Shown here piece after piece: positions 30,662-39,713 of a DNA stretch of 64,000 nt. The notes beneath the pieces were generated by a model. That model had not been told where the DNA came from. It did not search any database and saw only the letters and a program-made list of their open reading frames with translations. The translations under genes were made by a program, and so were the position numbers. Origin of the DNA: Aureimonas sp. AU20 (GTDB lineage: Bacteria; Pseudomonadota; Alphaproteobacteria; Rhizobiales; Rhizobiaceae); assembly GCF_001442755.1 (NCBI RefSeq), contig NZ_CP006368.1, positions 248,001 to 312,000 of the forward strand, in the 5' to 3' direction. Every line of letters starts with the position of its first letter. Position 1 is the stretch's first letter.

Positions 30662-30741
30662 ACATAGCACAGTTTTCAGCCGGTTGCCCCGCCTGCCGAA
30701 AGTTTCGACAATGTTGGGAATGGGACGGTGAGGATCGATCG

Positions 30742-31809
30742 ATGTTTCTGCGAAACGCCTGGTATGTCGCGGCCTGGGATCACGAAGTCGCCGAGGGGCT
30801 GATGCCCGTCCGCGTGCTGGGCGAAAACATCGTCCTTTATCGCCGCCGCGACGGCGCGGTCGCCGCGCTGGAGGATGCCTGTCCGCATCGCAAGCTCCCC
30901 CTCTCCATGGGCCGCATCAAGGGCGACGATGTCGAGTGCGGCTATCACGGCCTCACCTTCGACGGCACGGGCACCTGCACCCGCGTTCCCGGCGCCGAGC
31001 GCATTCCGCATGTGGCGCGCGTTCGCGCCTACCCCATCCACGAGCGCTACGGCCTGCTCTGGATCTGGATGGGCGAGGCGGAAAAGGCCGACCCGGCCGA
31101 GATTTTCGCTGTGGAACACTGGGGCGACCCGGCCTGGGGCATCAATCGCGGCGAGTCCATGACGCTTGCCTGCAACTATCTCTACATGACCGACAATCTC
31201 CTGGACCCCTCGCATGTCGCCTGGGTCCACCAGAGCTCCTTCGCCAGCTCGGCCTGCGAGGAGACGCCGCTGGAAACGACGGTCGCGCCGAACGGCGTCA
31301 CGGTCTGGCGCTGGATGATCGATTCCGAGCCGGCGCCCTTCTACGCGCCCTTCCTGAAATTCAGCGGCCATTGCGACCGCAAGCAGCACTACGAGGTGCG
31401 CTATCCCTCGAACGCCATCATCAAGGCGATCTTCGTGCCGGCCAACAGCTATCGCGAGGGCGAGCCGCTGCACGAGGACGTGTTCCTGATGGACAGCTAC
31501 AATTTCATGACGCCGGTCGACGAAGGTCACACCAAATATTACTGGTTCCAAATGCGAAACTTCGCGCCGGACGACGCCGAGGTTTCCGCCCGCTTCGCCA
31601 AGTCGGTGCGCGGCGCCTTCGAGGAGGACCGCGTCGTTCTGGAGGCGGTCGACTATGGCATGGCCAACAAGCAGACGCCCAATCTCGATCTCAAGATCGA
31701 TGTCGGCCCCTTGCGCTTCCGCCGCCGGATGCAGCAGCTGATCGAGGCCGAGCGGGCGGCACTCGCCTCCAATGCACCTCCCGCCCCCGCTTCCGTCGCG
31801 GCCGAATGA
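30742..31809 (+). CDS. Rieske non-heme iron oxygenase, VanA-like
   Basis: A 355-residue oxygenase subunit of the vanillate O-demethylase type. Rieske [2Fe-2S] ligands are Cys47-x-His49 (ACPHRKLPLS) and Cys66-x2-His69 (ECGYHGL). Mononuclear iron site: NLLDPSHVAWVH with His158 and His163. The N-terminus MFLRNAWYVAAWDHEV and the overall length fit VanA rather than ring-dihydroxylating alpha subunits. These enzymes demethylate or hydroxylate aromatic or N-methyl compounds. The partner reductase overlaps in ATGA. Substrate unknown; the aminotransferase and dehydrogenase downstream hint at an amino-acid-like compound (inference). Confidence 0.9.
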   Translation: MFLRNAWYVAAWDHEVAEGLMPVRVLGENIVLYRRRDGAVAALEDACPHRKLPLSMGRIKGDDVECGYHGLTFDGTGTCTRVPGAERIPHVARVRAYPIHERYGLLWIWMGEAEKADPAEIFAVEHWGDPAWGINRGESMTLACNYLYMTDNLLDPSHVAWVHQSSFASSACEETPLETTVAPNGVTVWRWMIDSEPAPFYAPFLKFSGHCDRKQHYEVRYPSNAIIKAIFVPANSYREGEPLHEDVFLMDSYNFMTPVDEGHTKYYWFQMRNFAPDDAEVSARFAKSVRGAFEEDRVVLEAVDYGMANKQTPNLDLKIDVGPLRFRRRMQQLIEAERAALASNAPPAPASVAAE

Positions 31810-32918
31810 GCGAGGCCCCCTTGGCCGCCCCCGCCGGCTTCCGGCGTCTGCGCCTGCTGGACGCCCGGCGCGAGAGCGCGGCCATCACCTCGTATTTCTT
31901 GGAGCCGGTGGACCCCGGCGGCTGGGCGCCCTTCGCGCCGGGGCAGTTCCTCGTGTTCCGCCTGCCCGACGCCGCCTCTCCAGGCGGCTGGGCCTTGCGC
32001 AACTATTCCATCTCCGGCCCCTCGGACGGGCGAACCTACCGCATCTCCGTGAAACGCGAGCCTTGCGCGCGCGGGGCGGACGGCGCGGGCCTGGGGTCGG
32101 GCCATTTCCACCATCGCCTTCGGCCCGGCGACGAGGTCTGGGCGAGCGCGCCGCGCGGCGAGTTCGTGCTGGACGAGACGAGCGGACGCGCCGTCCTTCT
32201 CCTGTCGGGCGGCGTCGGGATCACGCCTCTGCTGGCGATGCTGCACCATCTGACCGAGCGATCCGACCGGCCCGTGCATTTCGTCCATGCCTGCGAGGAC
32301 GGGCGCAACCATGCGCTGGCCGACGAGGTGGAGGCGCTGGCGGCCGCGCGCGCCGGCATAAGCGCCCATTTCGTCTACCGCGCGCCGACGGCGGAGGACG
32401 AGGCGCGCGGCCGTCATGTCGCCTCGGGCCTCGTGACGCGCGCGCTTCTCCGGTCGCTCCTGCCGTTGGACGATTACGACGTCTATCTCTGCGGGCCGAC
32501 GCCCTTCATGCAGGCGCAGTATGCGACGCTGCTGGGCCTCGGCGTCCGGCCGGAGCGGATCGCCACCGAGTTCTTCGGCCCCGCCTCGCTGCTCGGCGCG
32601 GCCCCTGCCCCGGCCCCCGTCGCGCCCGCTCCGGTCGCGCCGGAACCCGCCTCCGCCGGCGAAGGGCCGCTCGTGTCCTTTGCCCGCTCCGGCGGCGCGA
32701 CGGTCTGGCGCGAGGGCGCGGGCTCGCTTCTGGAACTGGCGGAAGGCGCCGGCCTCTCGCCCGCCTTCAGCTGCCGCTCGGGCGTCTGCATGACCTGCAG
32801 CGCCGCGCTCCTGTCGGGCGAGGTCGAGTACACCGAGGAGCCGTTGGACGAGCCCGCGCCCGGCCAGGTTCTTCTCTGCTGCACACGGCCGCGCGGCGAC
32901 GTCACGCTGGACATCTGA
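31806..32918 (+). CDS. FAD/2Fe-2S oxygenase reductase, VanB-like
   Basis: A 370-residue reductase that passes electrons from NAD(P)H through flavin and a plant-type [2Fe-2S] centre to the Rieske oxygenase. N-terminal ferredoxin-reductase domain with ALRNYSISG (flavin) and LLSGGVGITPLLAM (nicotinamide). A Pro/Ala linker (about 263-285) leads to the ferredoxin domain with Cys323, Cys328, Cys331 and a fourth Cys at 358 or 359 (LLCCTRP). The linker is longer than in typical VanB, and the protein is about 50 residues longer. Starts in an ATGA overlap with the oxygenase gene. Confidence 0.88.
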   Translation: MSEAPLAAPAGFRRLRLLDARRESAAITSYFLEPVDPGGWAPFAPGQFLVFRLPDAASPGGWALRNYSISGPSDGRTYRISVKREPCARGADGAGLGSGHFHHRLRPGDEVWASAPRGEFVLDETSGRAVLLLSGGVGITPLLAMLHHLTERSDRPVHFVHACEDGRNHALADEVEALAAARAGISAHFVYRAPTAEDEARGRHVASGLVTRALLRSLLPLDDYDVYLCGPTPFMQAQYATLLGLGVRPERIATEFFGPASLLGAAPAPAPVAPAPVAPEPASAGEGPLVSFARSGGATVWREGAGSLLELAEGAGLSPAFSCRSGVCMTCSAALLSGEVEYTEEPLDEPAPGQVLLCCTRPRGDVTLDI

Positions 32919-33078
32919 GCATCCGTCCCGAGACCCGAGCGGGTAGAGCCTCGACGCCGCGCCCTCGCATCAAGCCATCGACGCCTCGCCCGCGACAGGA
33001 GGTCCCGCAAGAGGTCCCCACCGCCGAGGGCTTGAGCAGACGCGTCCCCTGCCCTTCCCGAACCGATCGGAGTCCTTC

Positions 33079-34203
33079 TTGAGCGAGTTTCCGCAACCTG
33101 CCGCCGAGGCCCCGCTTCAGCTCAACCCGCATGTGGCGGCCCTGCCGGCCTATAATGCGGGACTCAGCCTTGCGGCCGCGCGCCAGGCCAGCGGGCGGGA
33201 GGACATCGCGCGGCTGGCCAGCAACGAGAATCCCGACGGCTGCTCGCCGCGCGTTCTGGAAGCGCTCGCGGGCTACGATCCCTCGCGCTACGCCGACCCG
33301 GCCTGCAACGCCCTGCGCGGGGCGCTGGGTGCCTTTCTGGACGAAGAGCCCGACCGCATCGTCTGCGGCAACGGCTCGGAAGAGATGATCGCCGCCCTTT
33401 CGCGCGCGGCGCTGCAACCGGGGCGCGAGGTGCTGACCGTCGCGCCGAGCTTCGGCCTGCACGAGATCGAGCCGCTGGCGGCCGGCGCGCGGGTGCGCAA
33501 GATCGCCATGCGCCCCGATTTCGGCTTCGACCTCGACGCCCTGGCGGCGGCGCTGGCGCGCGGGCCGGCGCTCGCCTTCCTTTCCTCGCCCTGGAACCCG
33601 GTCGGCCCCGCGCTGGACGAGGCCGCGCTGACGCGGCTGGCCGAGTCGGCGCGCGGGCGCGGCACGCTCTTCGTGCTGGACGAGGCCTATTTCGAATATG
33701 GCGGCGACGCGCTGCCGGACGCGCGGCGCATTCTCTCACGCGCCGGCCTGCCCTTCGCGATCCTGCGCACCTTTTCCAAGGCCTATGGGCTGGCGGGCCT
33801 GCGCGTCGGCTATGCCATCGCCTCCAGTGCGGCGCTCGCCCGCGCCATCGCGGCGGCCAAGACGCCGTTCAACGTCAACGGCGCGGCGCAGATCGCGGCC
33901 CTTGCCGCATTGGCGGACCAGGACTGGATGCGCGCCTCCGTCCGCCGCCTGGAAGCGCGCCGCGCGGCGCTGGCGCAAGGGCTGGAAGCGGCCGGTTTTC
34001 GCACGGCTCCGTCCCACACCAACTTCCTGTTCGTGGACTGCGGCGGCGACAGCGCCTCGGCGTCGTCGGCGCTTCTGGCGGACGGTATCATCGTCAAACC
34101 CTGGCGCGAGCCCGGCTTCGAGCGCTATCTGCGCGTGACGATCGGCACGCCGGCCGATAATGAGCGCTTTCTCCGCGCCCTCATCCGTTGGAGCCAGACC
34201 TGA
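33079..34203 (+). CDS. HisC-like class I/II PLP aminotransferase
   Basis: A 374-residue fold-type I aminotransferase of the histidinol-phosphate/CobC group. The start is a TTG with GGAG seven bases upstream. Marks: ARLASNENPDGCSPRVLEAL near the N-terminus, Asp201-Glu-Ala-Tyr in LFVLDEAYFEYGG, and Schiff-base Lys234 in TFSKAYGLAGLRVGY. The usual NPNNPTG loop reads SPWNPVG, so substrate binding may differ from HisC. No other his genes are near; the next gene overlaps by one base and encodes an FAD-linked dehydrogenase, so it probably acts in a catabolic pathway with the Rieske oxygenase. Confidence 0.85.
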   Translation: MSEFPQPAAEAPLQLNPHVAALPAYNAGLSLAAARQASGREDIARLASNENPDGCSPRVLEALAGYDPSRYADPACNALRGALGAFLDEEPDRIVCGNGSEEMIAALSRAALQPGREVLTVAPSFGLHEIEPLAAGARVRKIAMRPDFGFDLDALAAALARGPALAFLSSPWNPVGPALDEAALTRLAESARGRGTLFVLDEAYFEYGGDALPDARRILSRAGLPFAILRTFSKAYGLAGLRVGYAIASSAALARAIAAAKTPFNVNGAAQIAALAALADQDWMRASVRRLEARRAALAQGLEAAGFRTAPSHTNFLFVDCGGDSASASSALLADGIIVKPWREPGFERYLRVTIGTPADNERFLRALIRWSQT

Positions 34204-35636
34204 TGCCAGACCGGACGCCAGACCCGATCATCGCAGCCGCCCCGGCCCTTCCCGCCGGTTTCGAGAATCGGCTGCGCGCCCTGCTCGGCCCCGCCCATGT
34301 GCGAACGGGCGAGGCGCTGGCCGCGATCGACCCCGGCTGGAACAAGGACAATCTGAAAAGCGGCTGCCTCGCCCTGCCCGGCTCGACCGAGGAGGTCGCG
34401 GCCGTTGTGCGCCTCTGCCGTGAGGCGGGCGTCGCCATCGTGCCGCAGGGCGGGCGTACGGGCCTTGTCGGCGGCTCGGTCTCGGCGCCGGGGCAACTCG
34501 TCGTCTCCACCGCAAGGCTCAACGCCGTGGAGCGGCTCGACCCGATCGAGCGCACCGTCACGGTGGGCTCGGGCGCCACGCTGCAATCGGTGCAGGAGGC
34601 CGCCGCCGCTCATGGGCTGGAGCCCGGCATCGACCTGCCCTCGCGCGGCACGGCAACCATCGGCGGCATGATCTCCACCAATGCCGGGGGCATCATGGCC
34701 TTCCGCAACGGCGTCATGCGCCACCGCGTCTTCGGGCTGGAAGCGGTGATGCCGGACGGAACCGTGATGAGCGATCTGACCCGCGTGGTGAAGACCGCCG
34801 CCGGCTACGATCTCAAGCATCTCCTGATCGGCGGCGAGGGCACGCTCGGTATCGTCACTCGCGCCGTCCTGAAGCTCGACCCGCTGCCGGAGGCGAGCGC
34901 CACGGCGCTGTTCGGCCTGCCCTCGGTGGAGGCGGTGCTGGAGGTGATCCGCCTCGCGCTGGCGCTTCCGGGCGTCGCCCTGCGCGGCGCGGAGGCCATG
35001 TGGAAGCCCTTTCTCGACCACACGGCGGGTGCGCTCGGCTGGGAGAGCGAGGCGATCGACCGCACCGCGCCGGTCTATCTCCTCCTGTCGATCGGCGGCG
35101 CCGAGGGCGGCCCCCTTCCGGCCGCGTTCGAGACCCTGTTCGAGACGGTGGTGGAGCGCTTTCCCGAGGCGTCGGGCCTCATCGCCCAGTCCCTGCGGCA
35201 GGAGCGCGATCTCTGGCGCCTGCGTGAGGACACCGACCTCGTCTACCACACCTATCCCGCCGCCCCGTCCTTCGACGTGTCGCTGCCGCAGTCGGAAATT
35301 CCGGCCTATCTCGATCGGCTCCTGCCCGAGCTGAAGGCGATCGACCAAGGCTTTGCGCCCTTCGTCTTCGGCCATCTAGCGGACGGAAATTTGCATCTGA
35401 TCCTGAACCGCCCCGGCCCGCTGGAGCCCGACCTCATGGCGAAGGTCGAACATGCGCTCTATCGCGACGTCAGCCAGCGCGGCGGCTCCTTCTCGGCCGA
35501 GCACGGCGTCGGCACCAAGCGCATCGGCCCGATGGAGGCGACCGCCGACCCCGGCAAGCTCGCCTTCATGCGGGTCCTGAAATCTAGCCTCGATCCGGCC
35601 GGGCTGATGAACCCGGGCGTCGTCATCCGTCGCTGA
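34203..35636 (+). CDS. FAD-linked 2-hydroxyacid dehydrogenase (GlcD/D2HGDH-like)
   Basis: A 477-residue oxidoreductase of the vanillyl-alcohol oxidase/PCMH fold. FAD-binding segment VAIVPQGGRTGLVGGSV, TIGGMISTNAGGIMAFRNG and GGEGTLGIVTRAVLKLDP, and C-terminal metal-site and end motifs FGHLADGNLHLIL and EHGVGTKRIG with LDPAGLMNPG. The set fits D-2-hydroxyglutarate, D-lactate or glycolate dehydrogenases, which oxidise a 2-hydroxyacid to a 2-oxoacid. Begins at ATG overlapping the aminotransferase stop by one base (TGATG); together they could interconvert an amino acid, 2-oxoacid and 2-hydroxyacid. Confidence 0.9.
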   Translation: MPDRTPDPIIAAAPALPAGFENRLRALLGPAHVRTGEALAAIDPGWNKDNLKSGCLALPGSTEEVAAVVRLCREAGVAIVPQGGRTGLVGGSVSAPGQLVVSTARLNAVERLDPIERTVTVGSGATLQSVQEAAAAHGLEPGIDLPSRGTATIGGMISTNAGGIMAFRNGVMRHRVFGLEAVMPDGTVMSDLTRVVKTAAGYDLKHLLIGGEGTLGIVTRAVLKLDPLPEASATALFGLPSVEAVLEVIRLALALPGVALRGAEAMWKPFLDHTAGALGWESEAIDRTAPVYLLLSIGGAEGGPLPAAFETLFETVVERFPEASGLIAQSLRQERDLWRLREDTDLVYHTYPAAPSFDVSLPQSEIPAYLDRLLPELKAIDQGFAPFVFGHLADGNLHLILNRPGPLEPDLMAKVEHALYRDVSQRGGSFSAEHGVGTKRIGPMEATADPGKLAFMRVLKSSLDPAGLMNPGVVIRR

Positions 35637-35858
35637 GCGAACTGAGAGCGCCTAACAATACCTCCGGGCGGAGAGCCGGCGAGGACCTTTTCGTCACCGC
35701 GGGGAGCCGGGCGCAGCCCATGCAGCGCATGGGCGAGTACCGGCGACGGTCCAATCGGACGGGCGGGACATTTGCCGCGCTCGCGCGGCATGGCTTGCTC
35801 TGGGACGGAGGCGGAAAGGGACCGGCGGATCGACCTGACCGAGTTTCCAAACGGGCTC
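35637..35858. repeat. Intergenic element with two perfect hairpins (possible dispersed palindromic repeat)
   Basis: Between convergent genes lie two perfect stems: GCCCATG (35716-35722)/CATGGGC (35728-35734) with loop CAGCG, and TGCCGCGC (35773-35780)/GCGCGGCA (35783-35790) with a 2-base loop. Neither has a T-run. The spacing and the compact size look like the small dispersed intergenic elements found in related genomes; copy number cannot be judged from one window. Confidence 0.35.
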
Positions 35859-36614
35859 TTAGGCCCCCGGCGAGGGCGTGAAGCGGGCGACGAGCTCGTG
35901 CGCCTCGCCGGGATAGGTGATCTCGACGGCGGTGACGCTCGCCTCCGAGTTCCAGGTGCGCCGGTCGATGACGAGGCAGGGCGTGCCGGGGTCGAGGAGA
36001 AGCGCGGAGGCGGTGGCCGCATTGGCGCCCGCCGCGCGGATCGTGTGCTCGGCACTCGTCCATGGCACGCGCGCCATGAGCCAGGCACCCGGCGGTTCGG
36101 CGGCGAAATCCGTCTCGGCCGCGTCCGGCACCACGGCGAGATCGATCAGCCGGTTTTCGAGGCAGAAGGGCTGGCGCGCGGCGAAGTGGCGGCAGAGGAT
36201 GGAGAGCACGGGATGCGGCTCGGCGAGGCCCAGCCGCGTCTGGTCGGCGCCCGAGGCTTCGCGACGCTCGAGCCGCATCATCTCGAACCCGTAGGCGAGG
36301 CCCAGCGTCTCCACCTCGCGGCGGATGTCGGCGATTTCCATCACGGCGGAATAGGACTGGGGCCGGCGCACGAAGCTGCCGGCCTTGCGCCGACGCTCGA
36401 TCAGCCCGGCTGAGACGAGCTCGCCCATCACCTTGTTGACCGTCATGCGCGAGCAGCCGAACTGCGCGGCGAGCGCCTGCTCGAAGGGAAGCTGCGTGCC
36501 CGGCGGCCACTCGCCCGAGAGAATGCGGCCGCGCAGATCGGCAAGGATGGTCTGGTGCAGCGAAGGGCGCGTGGCCGATGTCATGCGCGCTGGATCAAGG
36601 CCCGCGCCGCTCAC
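35859..36614 (-). CDS. hutC: HutC-type GntR-family transcriptional regulator
   Basis: A 251-residue regulator with an N-terminal GntR winged helix (SLHQTILADLRGRILSGEWP; then GCSRMTVNKVMGELVSAGLI) and a UTRA effector domain of the HutC kind, with CRHFAARQPFCLENRLIDL. HutC represses histidine-use genes and is released by urocanate. The GTG at 36614 overlaps the stop of the upstream ABC ATPase gene (GTGA) and has AGG five bases before it; an ATG at 36584 is the alternative. Being the last gene of the importer operon, it is probably autoregulated through the operator at 39923-39951. Confidence 0.85.
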   Translation of the reverse strand: MSGAGLDPARMTSATRPSLHQTILADLRGRILSGEWPPGTQLPFEQALAAQFGCSRMTVNKVMGELVSAGLIERRRKAGSFVRRPQSYSAVMEIADIRREVETLGLAYGFEMMRLERREASGADQTRLGLAEPHPVLSILCRHFAARQPFCLENRLIDLAVVPDAAETDFAAEPPGAWLMARVPWTSAEHTIRAAGANAATASALLLDPGTPCLVIDRRTWNSEASVTAVEITYPGEAHELVARFTPSPGA

Positions 36615-37417
36615 GGCGCCTGAAGCAGCATGGCCGCGCCGCGATCGAGATAGGTTTCCAGGAACTGCGTCAGGCGCGGGTGGCGCGGATGGGCGAAGAC
36701 CTCGCCCGGCGCGCCGACGAGCAGCAGCTTGCCGCCGTCGAGAAAGGCGATCTGCTGGCCGACCGAGGCGGCAAAGCCGATCTCGTGCGTCACCACGACC
36801 ATAGTCATGCCCTCAGTGGCGAGATCGCGCATGACGTTCAGCACCTCGCCCGTCAGCTCCGGGTCGAGCGAGGAGGTGGGCTCGTCGAACAGCATGATGG
36901 CGGGCTGGAGTGCCAGGGCGCGGGCGATGGCGACGCGCTGCTGCTGGCCGCCCGAGAGCTGCGAGGGGTAATGCCCGGCGCGCTCGCCAAGGCCGACATG
37001 GCGAAGCTGCTCCATGGCGCGCGCCTCGGCCTCGTCCCGCTTCAACCCGCGCACGCGCTTCAGGGCTTCCGAGACGTTGCCGAGCGCGGTCATGTGCGGC
37101 CAGAGATTGAACTGCTGGAACACCATGCCGATATGGCCGCGCACCTCGCGGATCGAGCTTTGCGGCAGGCGCACGCGCCGACCGCTTCCATCCTCGGTGA
37201 AGCCCAGCGGCGCGCCATTGACATGGATCGTGCCGCTCGTCGCCTCCTCCAGAAAGGCCATGCAGCGCAAAAGCGTGGATTTGCCCGAGCCCGAAGGGCC
37301 GATCAGGCAGGTCGTGGAACCGCTGGGAACTTCGAGGTCGATCCCTTTCAACACCTCGGTCTGACCGAAGCGCTTGGTGAGATTGCGGACGGCGATGGCG
37401 GGAATGCGCGTGCTCAT
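36611..37417 (-). CDS. Polar amino-acid ABC transporter ATP-binding protein (HisP/GlnQ-like)
   Basis: A 268-residue ATPase of the polar amino-acid uptake family: Walker A GPSGSGKS (40-47), Q-loop in MVFQQFNLWPHMT, signature LSGGQ (154-158), Walker B ending Asp178-Glu179 in IMLFDEPTSSLDP, switch His in VVTHEIGFA. The FNLWPH(M) motif is typical of this family. The start overlaps the permease gene in ATGA. It energises the two permeases at 37414 and 38073. Linked hut genes suggest histidine or urocanate as substrate (inference). Confidence 0.92.
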   Translation of the reverse strand: MSTRIPAIAVRNLTKRFGQTEVLKGIDLEVPSGSTTCLIGPSGSGKSTLLRCMAFLEEATSGTIHVNGAPLGFTEDGSGRRVRLPQSSIREVRGHIGMVFQQFNLWPHMTALGNVSEALKRVRGLKRDEAEARAMEQLRHVGLGERAGHYPSQLSGGQQQRVAIARALALQPAIMLFDEPTSSLDPELTGEVLNVMRDLATEGMTMVVVTHEIGFAASVGQQIAFLDGGKLLLVGAPGEVFAHPRHPRLTQFLETYLDRGAAMLLQAP

Positions 37418-38076
37418 GAGAACCTGAACTTGGAAAGCCGACGTTCGCTGAAGCGGCCGAGCCACCCGCAGATCTCGACCAAGAGCCAGTAGAAGAGGGC
37501 GAGAAGGAACATGGCCTCGACGAAGGCATATTGCTGCGAGCCGATGGCCCCGATCACCATGGTCATTTCCGGCACGGTGATGATGGAGAGGACCGCCGTT
37601 TCCTTGACCAGAAGGATGGTCATATTCACGCATTGCGGCAGGACCAGCATCGTCATCTCCGGCAGGAGAATGCGCAGGACGATCTGCCGGCGCGTGAGGC
37701 CGACGCATTCGGCGGCCTCGACATGGCCGGGCGGAATGGCGCGGAATCCGGCGCGGAAGATTTCCGAGAAATAGGCCGCGCCGTAGACGGTGAGGCCGAT
37801 CAGCCCGGCGGGGATGGGATCGAGCCGCAGGCCGATGGCCGGGCCGCCGAAATAGAGGAGGAAGATCTGCACCAGAAAGGGCGTGCCGCGCAGGATTTCT
37901 ACCACGACCCGCAGGAGCGCGCCCGCCCAACCCGGGCCGAACTGGCGCACGGTGGCGACGAGAAAGCCGAGAAGGAGGCCGCCAAAGGTCGAAGCGACCC
38001 AGATAAGCACGGTGAGGCGCAGGCCGGACAGGATCGCCGGCAGCTGGGCGAGGATGAGGGCGAAATCGAAGTTCAT
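37414..38076 (-). CDS. Polar amino-acid ABC transporter permease (HisM/GlnP-like)
   Basis: A 220-residue permease with five hydrophobic segments. Family marks are LRGTPFLVQIFLLYFG, AAYFSEIFRAGFRAIPPGHV and the EAA loop EAAECVGLTRRQIVLRILLP. It overlaps the other permease gene in ATGA, and the two should form a heterodimer. Normal length, no unusual features. Confidence 0.92.
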   Translation of the reverse strand: MNFDFALILAQLPAILSGLRLTVLIWVASTFGGLLLGFLVATVRQFGPGWAGALLRVVVEILRGTPFLVQIFLLYFGGPAIGLRLDPIPAGLIGLTVYGAAYFSEIFRAGFRAIPPGHVEAAECVGLTRRQIVLRILLPEMTMLVLPQCVNMTILLVKETAVLSIITVPEMTMVIGAIGSQQYAFVEAMFLLALFYWLLVEICGWLGRFSERRLSKFRFS

Positions 38077-38714
38077 GCCCGCCCCGTCCGCACCAGCCGC
38101 TCGGTGAGCGAGCCCGCGCCCGCCAGGGTCCAGTTCATCGCGAGATAGAGACCGCCCGCCACCGCATAGAAGAGAAGCGGCTTGTAGGTGCTGGCCGAAA
38201 GATTCTGCGCCATGCGCGTCAGCTCGATGACGCCGACGACCGAGACGAGCGAGGAAGCCTTCAGAATGAGGATCGCCTCGTTGACGAGGGCCGGAAGCGT
38301 GAGCCGAAGCGCGATCGGCGCGCGGATGCGGCGAAACTGCTGCCAGGCGTTGAGGCCCACCATGTCGGCCGCCTCCATAAGACCCCGGGGAACGGATGCG
38401 AAGCCGCCGCGCAGGTTCTCCGCCTGATAGGCGGCGGTGCAGAGCGACAGGCCGATCAGCGCCGCGACGGTGCTCGGCACCATGAGGCCGAGAACCGGCA
38501 GGAGATTGTAGATCAGAAGCAGCTGGACGAGGAGCGGAACGCCCCGGAAGAAGCTGATGAAGGCGACCGCCGGCCAGCGCAGAGCTGCGCTCGGCGACAG
38601 GCGCGCGGCGCAGATCACAAGCCCGATGGCGAGCCCGATCGCGATCGACACGATGCTGAGGAACAGCGTGTTGCCCGCCGCCCAGAGCATGAGCTCGAAA
38701 AGCCTCATCGACAT
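38073..38714 (-). CDS. Polar amino-acid ABC transporter permease (HisQ-like)
   Basis: A 213-residue permease with the family segments FFRGVPLLVQLLLIYNLLP, AAYQAENLRGGFASVPRGLM and an EAA loop EAADMVGLNAWQQFRRIRAP. The ATG at 38714 has GAGGA six bases upstream; an ATG two codons in is less well placed. It follows the binding-protein gene by 70 bases. Confidence 0.92.
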   Translation of the reverse strand: MSMRLFELMLWAAGNTLFLSIVSIAIGLAIGLVICAARLSPSAALRWPAVAFISFFRGVPLLVQLLLIYNLLPVLGLMVPSTVAALIGLSLCTAAYQAENLRGGFASVPRGLMEAADMVGLNAWQQFRRIRAPIALRLTLPALVNEAILILKASSLVSVVGVIELTRMAQNLSASTYKPLLFYAVAGGLYLAMNWTLAGAGSLTERLVRTGRA

Positions 38715-38784
38715 GGGATGTCCTCGAAGGCGAAGCGGGCCGCGCCGGGAGCCGAAAAGGCCAAAGGCGCGGCCCGGTCCGAGA

Positions 38785-39615
38785 TCAGAAGGCGGGCTCG
38801 GGCGCGACGTCGGGCGTCTCGAAGGTCACGCCGAACCACTTCTTCTGGAGTTCGCCGAGGCGACCGTCGCCCTTCATCTTGACGAGAGCGGCCTGCATGG
38901 CGTCGAGCAGCGGCTGGTCGTCCGCCTTCTTGGTGCCGATGAAGCCGAAATAGCTCTTCTGGCCGAAGGCGGGCGTGACCACGGCGAAGATGTCCGGCTG
39001 CTTTTCCGCGACATAGGCGATGTTGGGCAGCGAGTTGGCGACGGCCGCGATGCGCCCGGCCGCGAGATCGGCATAGGCTTCGTTGAAGCCGACATATTCG
39101 CGCGTCTCGACGGGCTTGGGCAGCGTCTTGCCATAGGCCTGGACCTGCGCCAGCTGCGAGGTCGCCTTGCCGGCGCCCACCAGCTTGCCGGCGATGTCCT
39201 CGGGCTTCTGGATGCTGTCGTCGCCCTTGGCCTTCAGGAGCGCCACCGTCGCCTCGGCGATCGGCGACAGGAAGCGATAGCGCTCGAGCCGGGCCTTGGT
39301 GATGGTGGCGGGACCGGCGACGACGTCGAACTGGCCGGCTTCGAGGCCGGGAAGCACGCCGTCCCACGGCAGCTCGACCCATTGAACCTTGACGCCCAGC
39401 TCCTTGCCGATTTCCTCGAACGCGTCGACATTGAGCCCGGCGTGCTCGCCCGCCTCGTCGATGAAGTCGAAGGGCGCGAAGGCGGTCTCGGTGCCGACCT
39501 TCAGGACGCCCGCCGCTTTGACGCGGGCCAGCGCGTCCTCGGCATGCGCCGCGAAGGGCAGAGAGAGCGAGAAGCCGAGCGCGAAGGCGGCCTTCAGAAG
39601 CGAGCGTTTGTTCAT
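38785..39615 (-). CDS. Polar amino-acid ABC transporter periplasmic binding protein
   Basis: A 276-residue family-3 solute-binding protein. Signal peptide MNKRSLLKAAFALGFSLSLP with cleavage near AAHA-ED. Then VLKVGTETAFAPFDFIDEAG, the first-lobe signature of the family, FDVVAGPATITKARLERYRF, and a C-terminal LLDAMQAALVKMKGDGRLGE. First gene of the minus-strand operon that ends with hutC; a good start is the ATG at 39615 preceded by GGGAGA. Substrate is probably histidine or a related compound, given hutH on the other side of the shared promoter region. Confidence 0.92.
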   Translation of the reverse strand: MNKRSLLKAAFALGFSLSLPFAAHAEDALARVKAAGVLKVGTETAFAPFDFIDEAGEHAGLNVDAFEEIGKELGVKVQWVELPWDGVLPGLEAGQFDVVAGPATITKARLERYRFLSPIAEATVALLKAKGDDSIQKPEDIAGKLVGAGKATSQLAQVQAYGKTLPKPVETREYVGFNEAYADLAAGRIAAVANSLPNIAYVAEKQPDIFAVVTPAFGQKSYFGFIGTKKADDQPLLDAMQAALVKMKGDGRLGELQKKWFGVTFETPDVAPEPAF

Positions 39616-39682
39616 GCCGGTCTCCCGCGGGAATGGGAAGGAAGGGACGGGCGACGCGAAGAGCCGCCGCCAATAAGCCTAG

Positions 39683-39713
39683 ACATAACAGCGGCTGCGA
39701 TAGGGTGTGTCAA
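39683..39713 (-). promoter_or_regulatory. Candidate promoter of the importer-hutC operon
   Basis: On the minus strand TTGACA (39713-39708) is followed after 19 bases by TTATGT (39688-39683), 68 bases before the binding-protein start. The spacer is two bases longer than ideal. The -10 region overlaps AGACAT, a hut-operator-like half-site. Confidence 0.3.
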
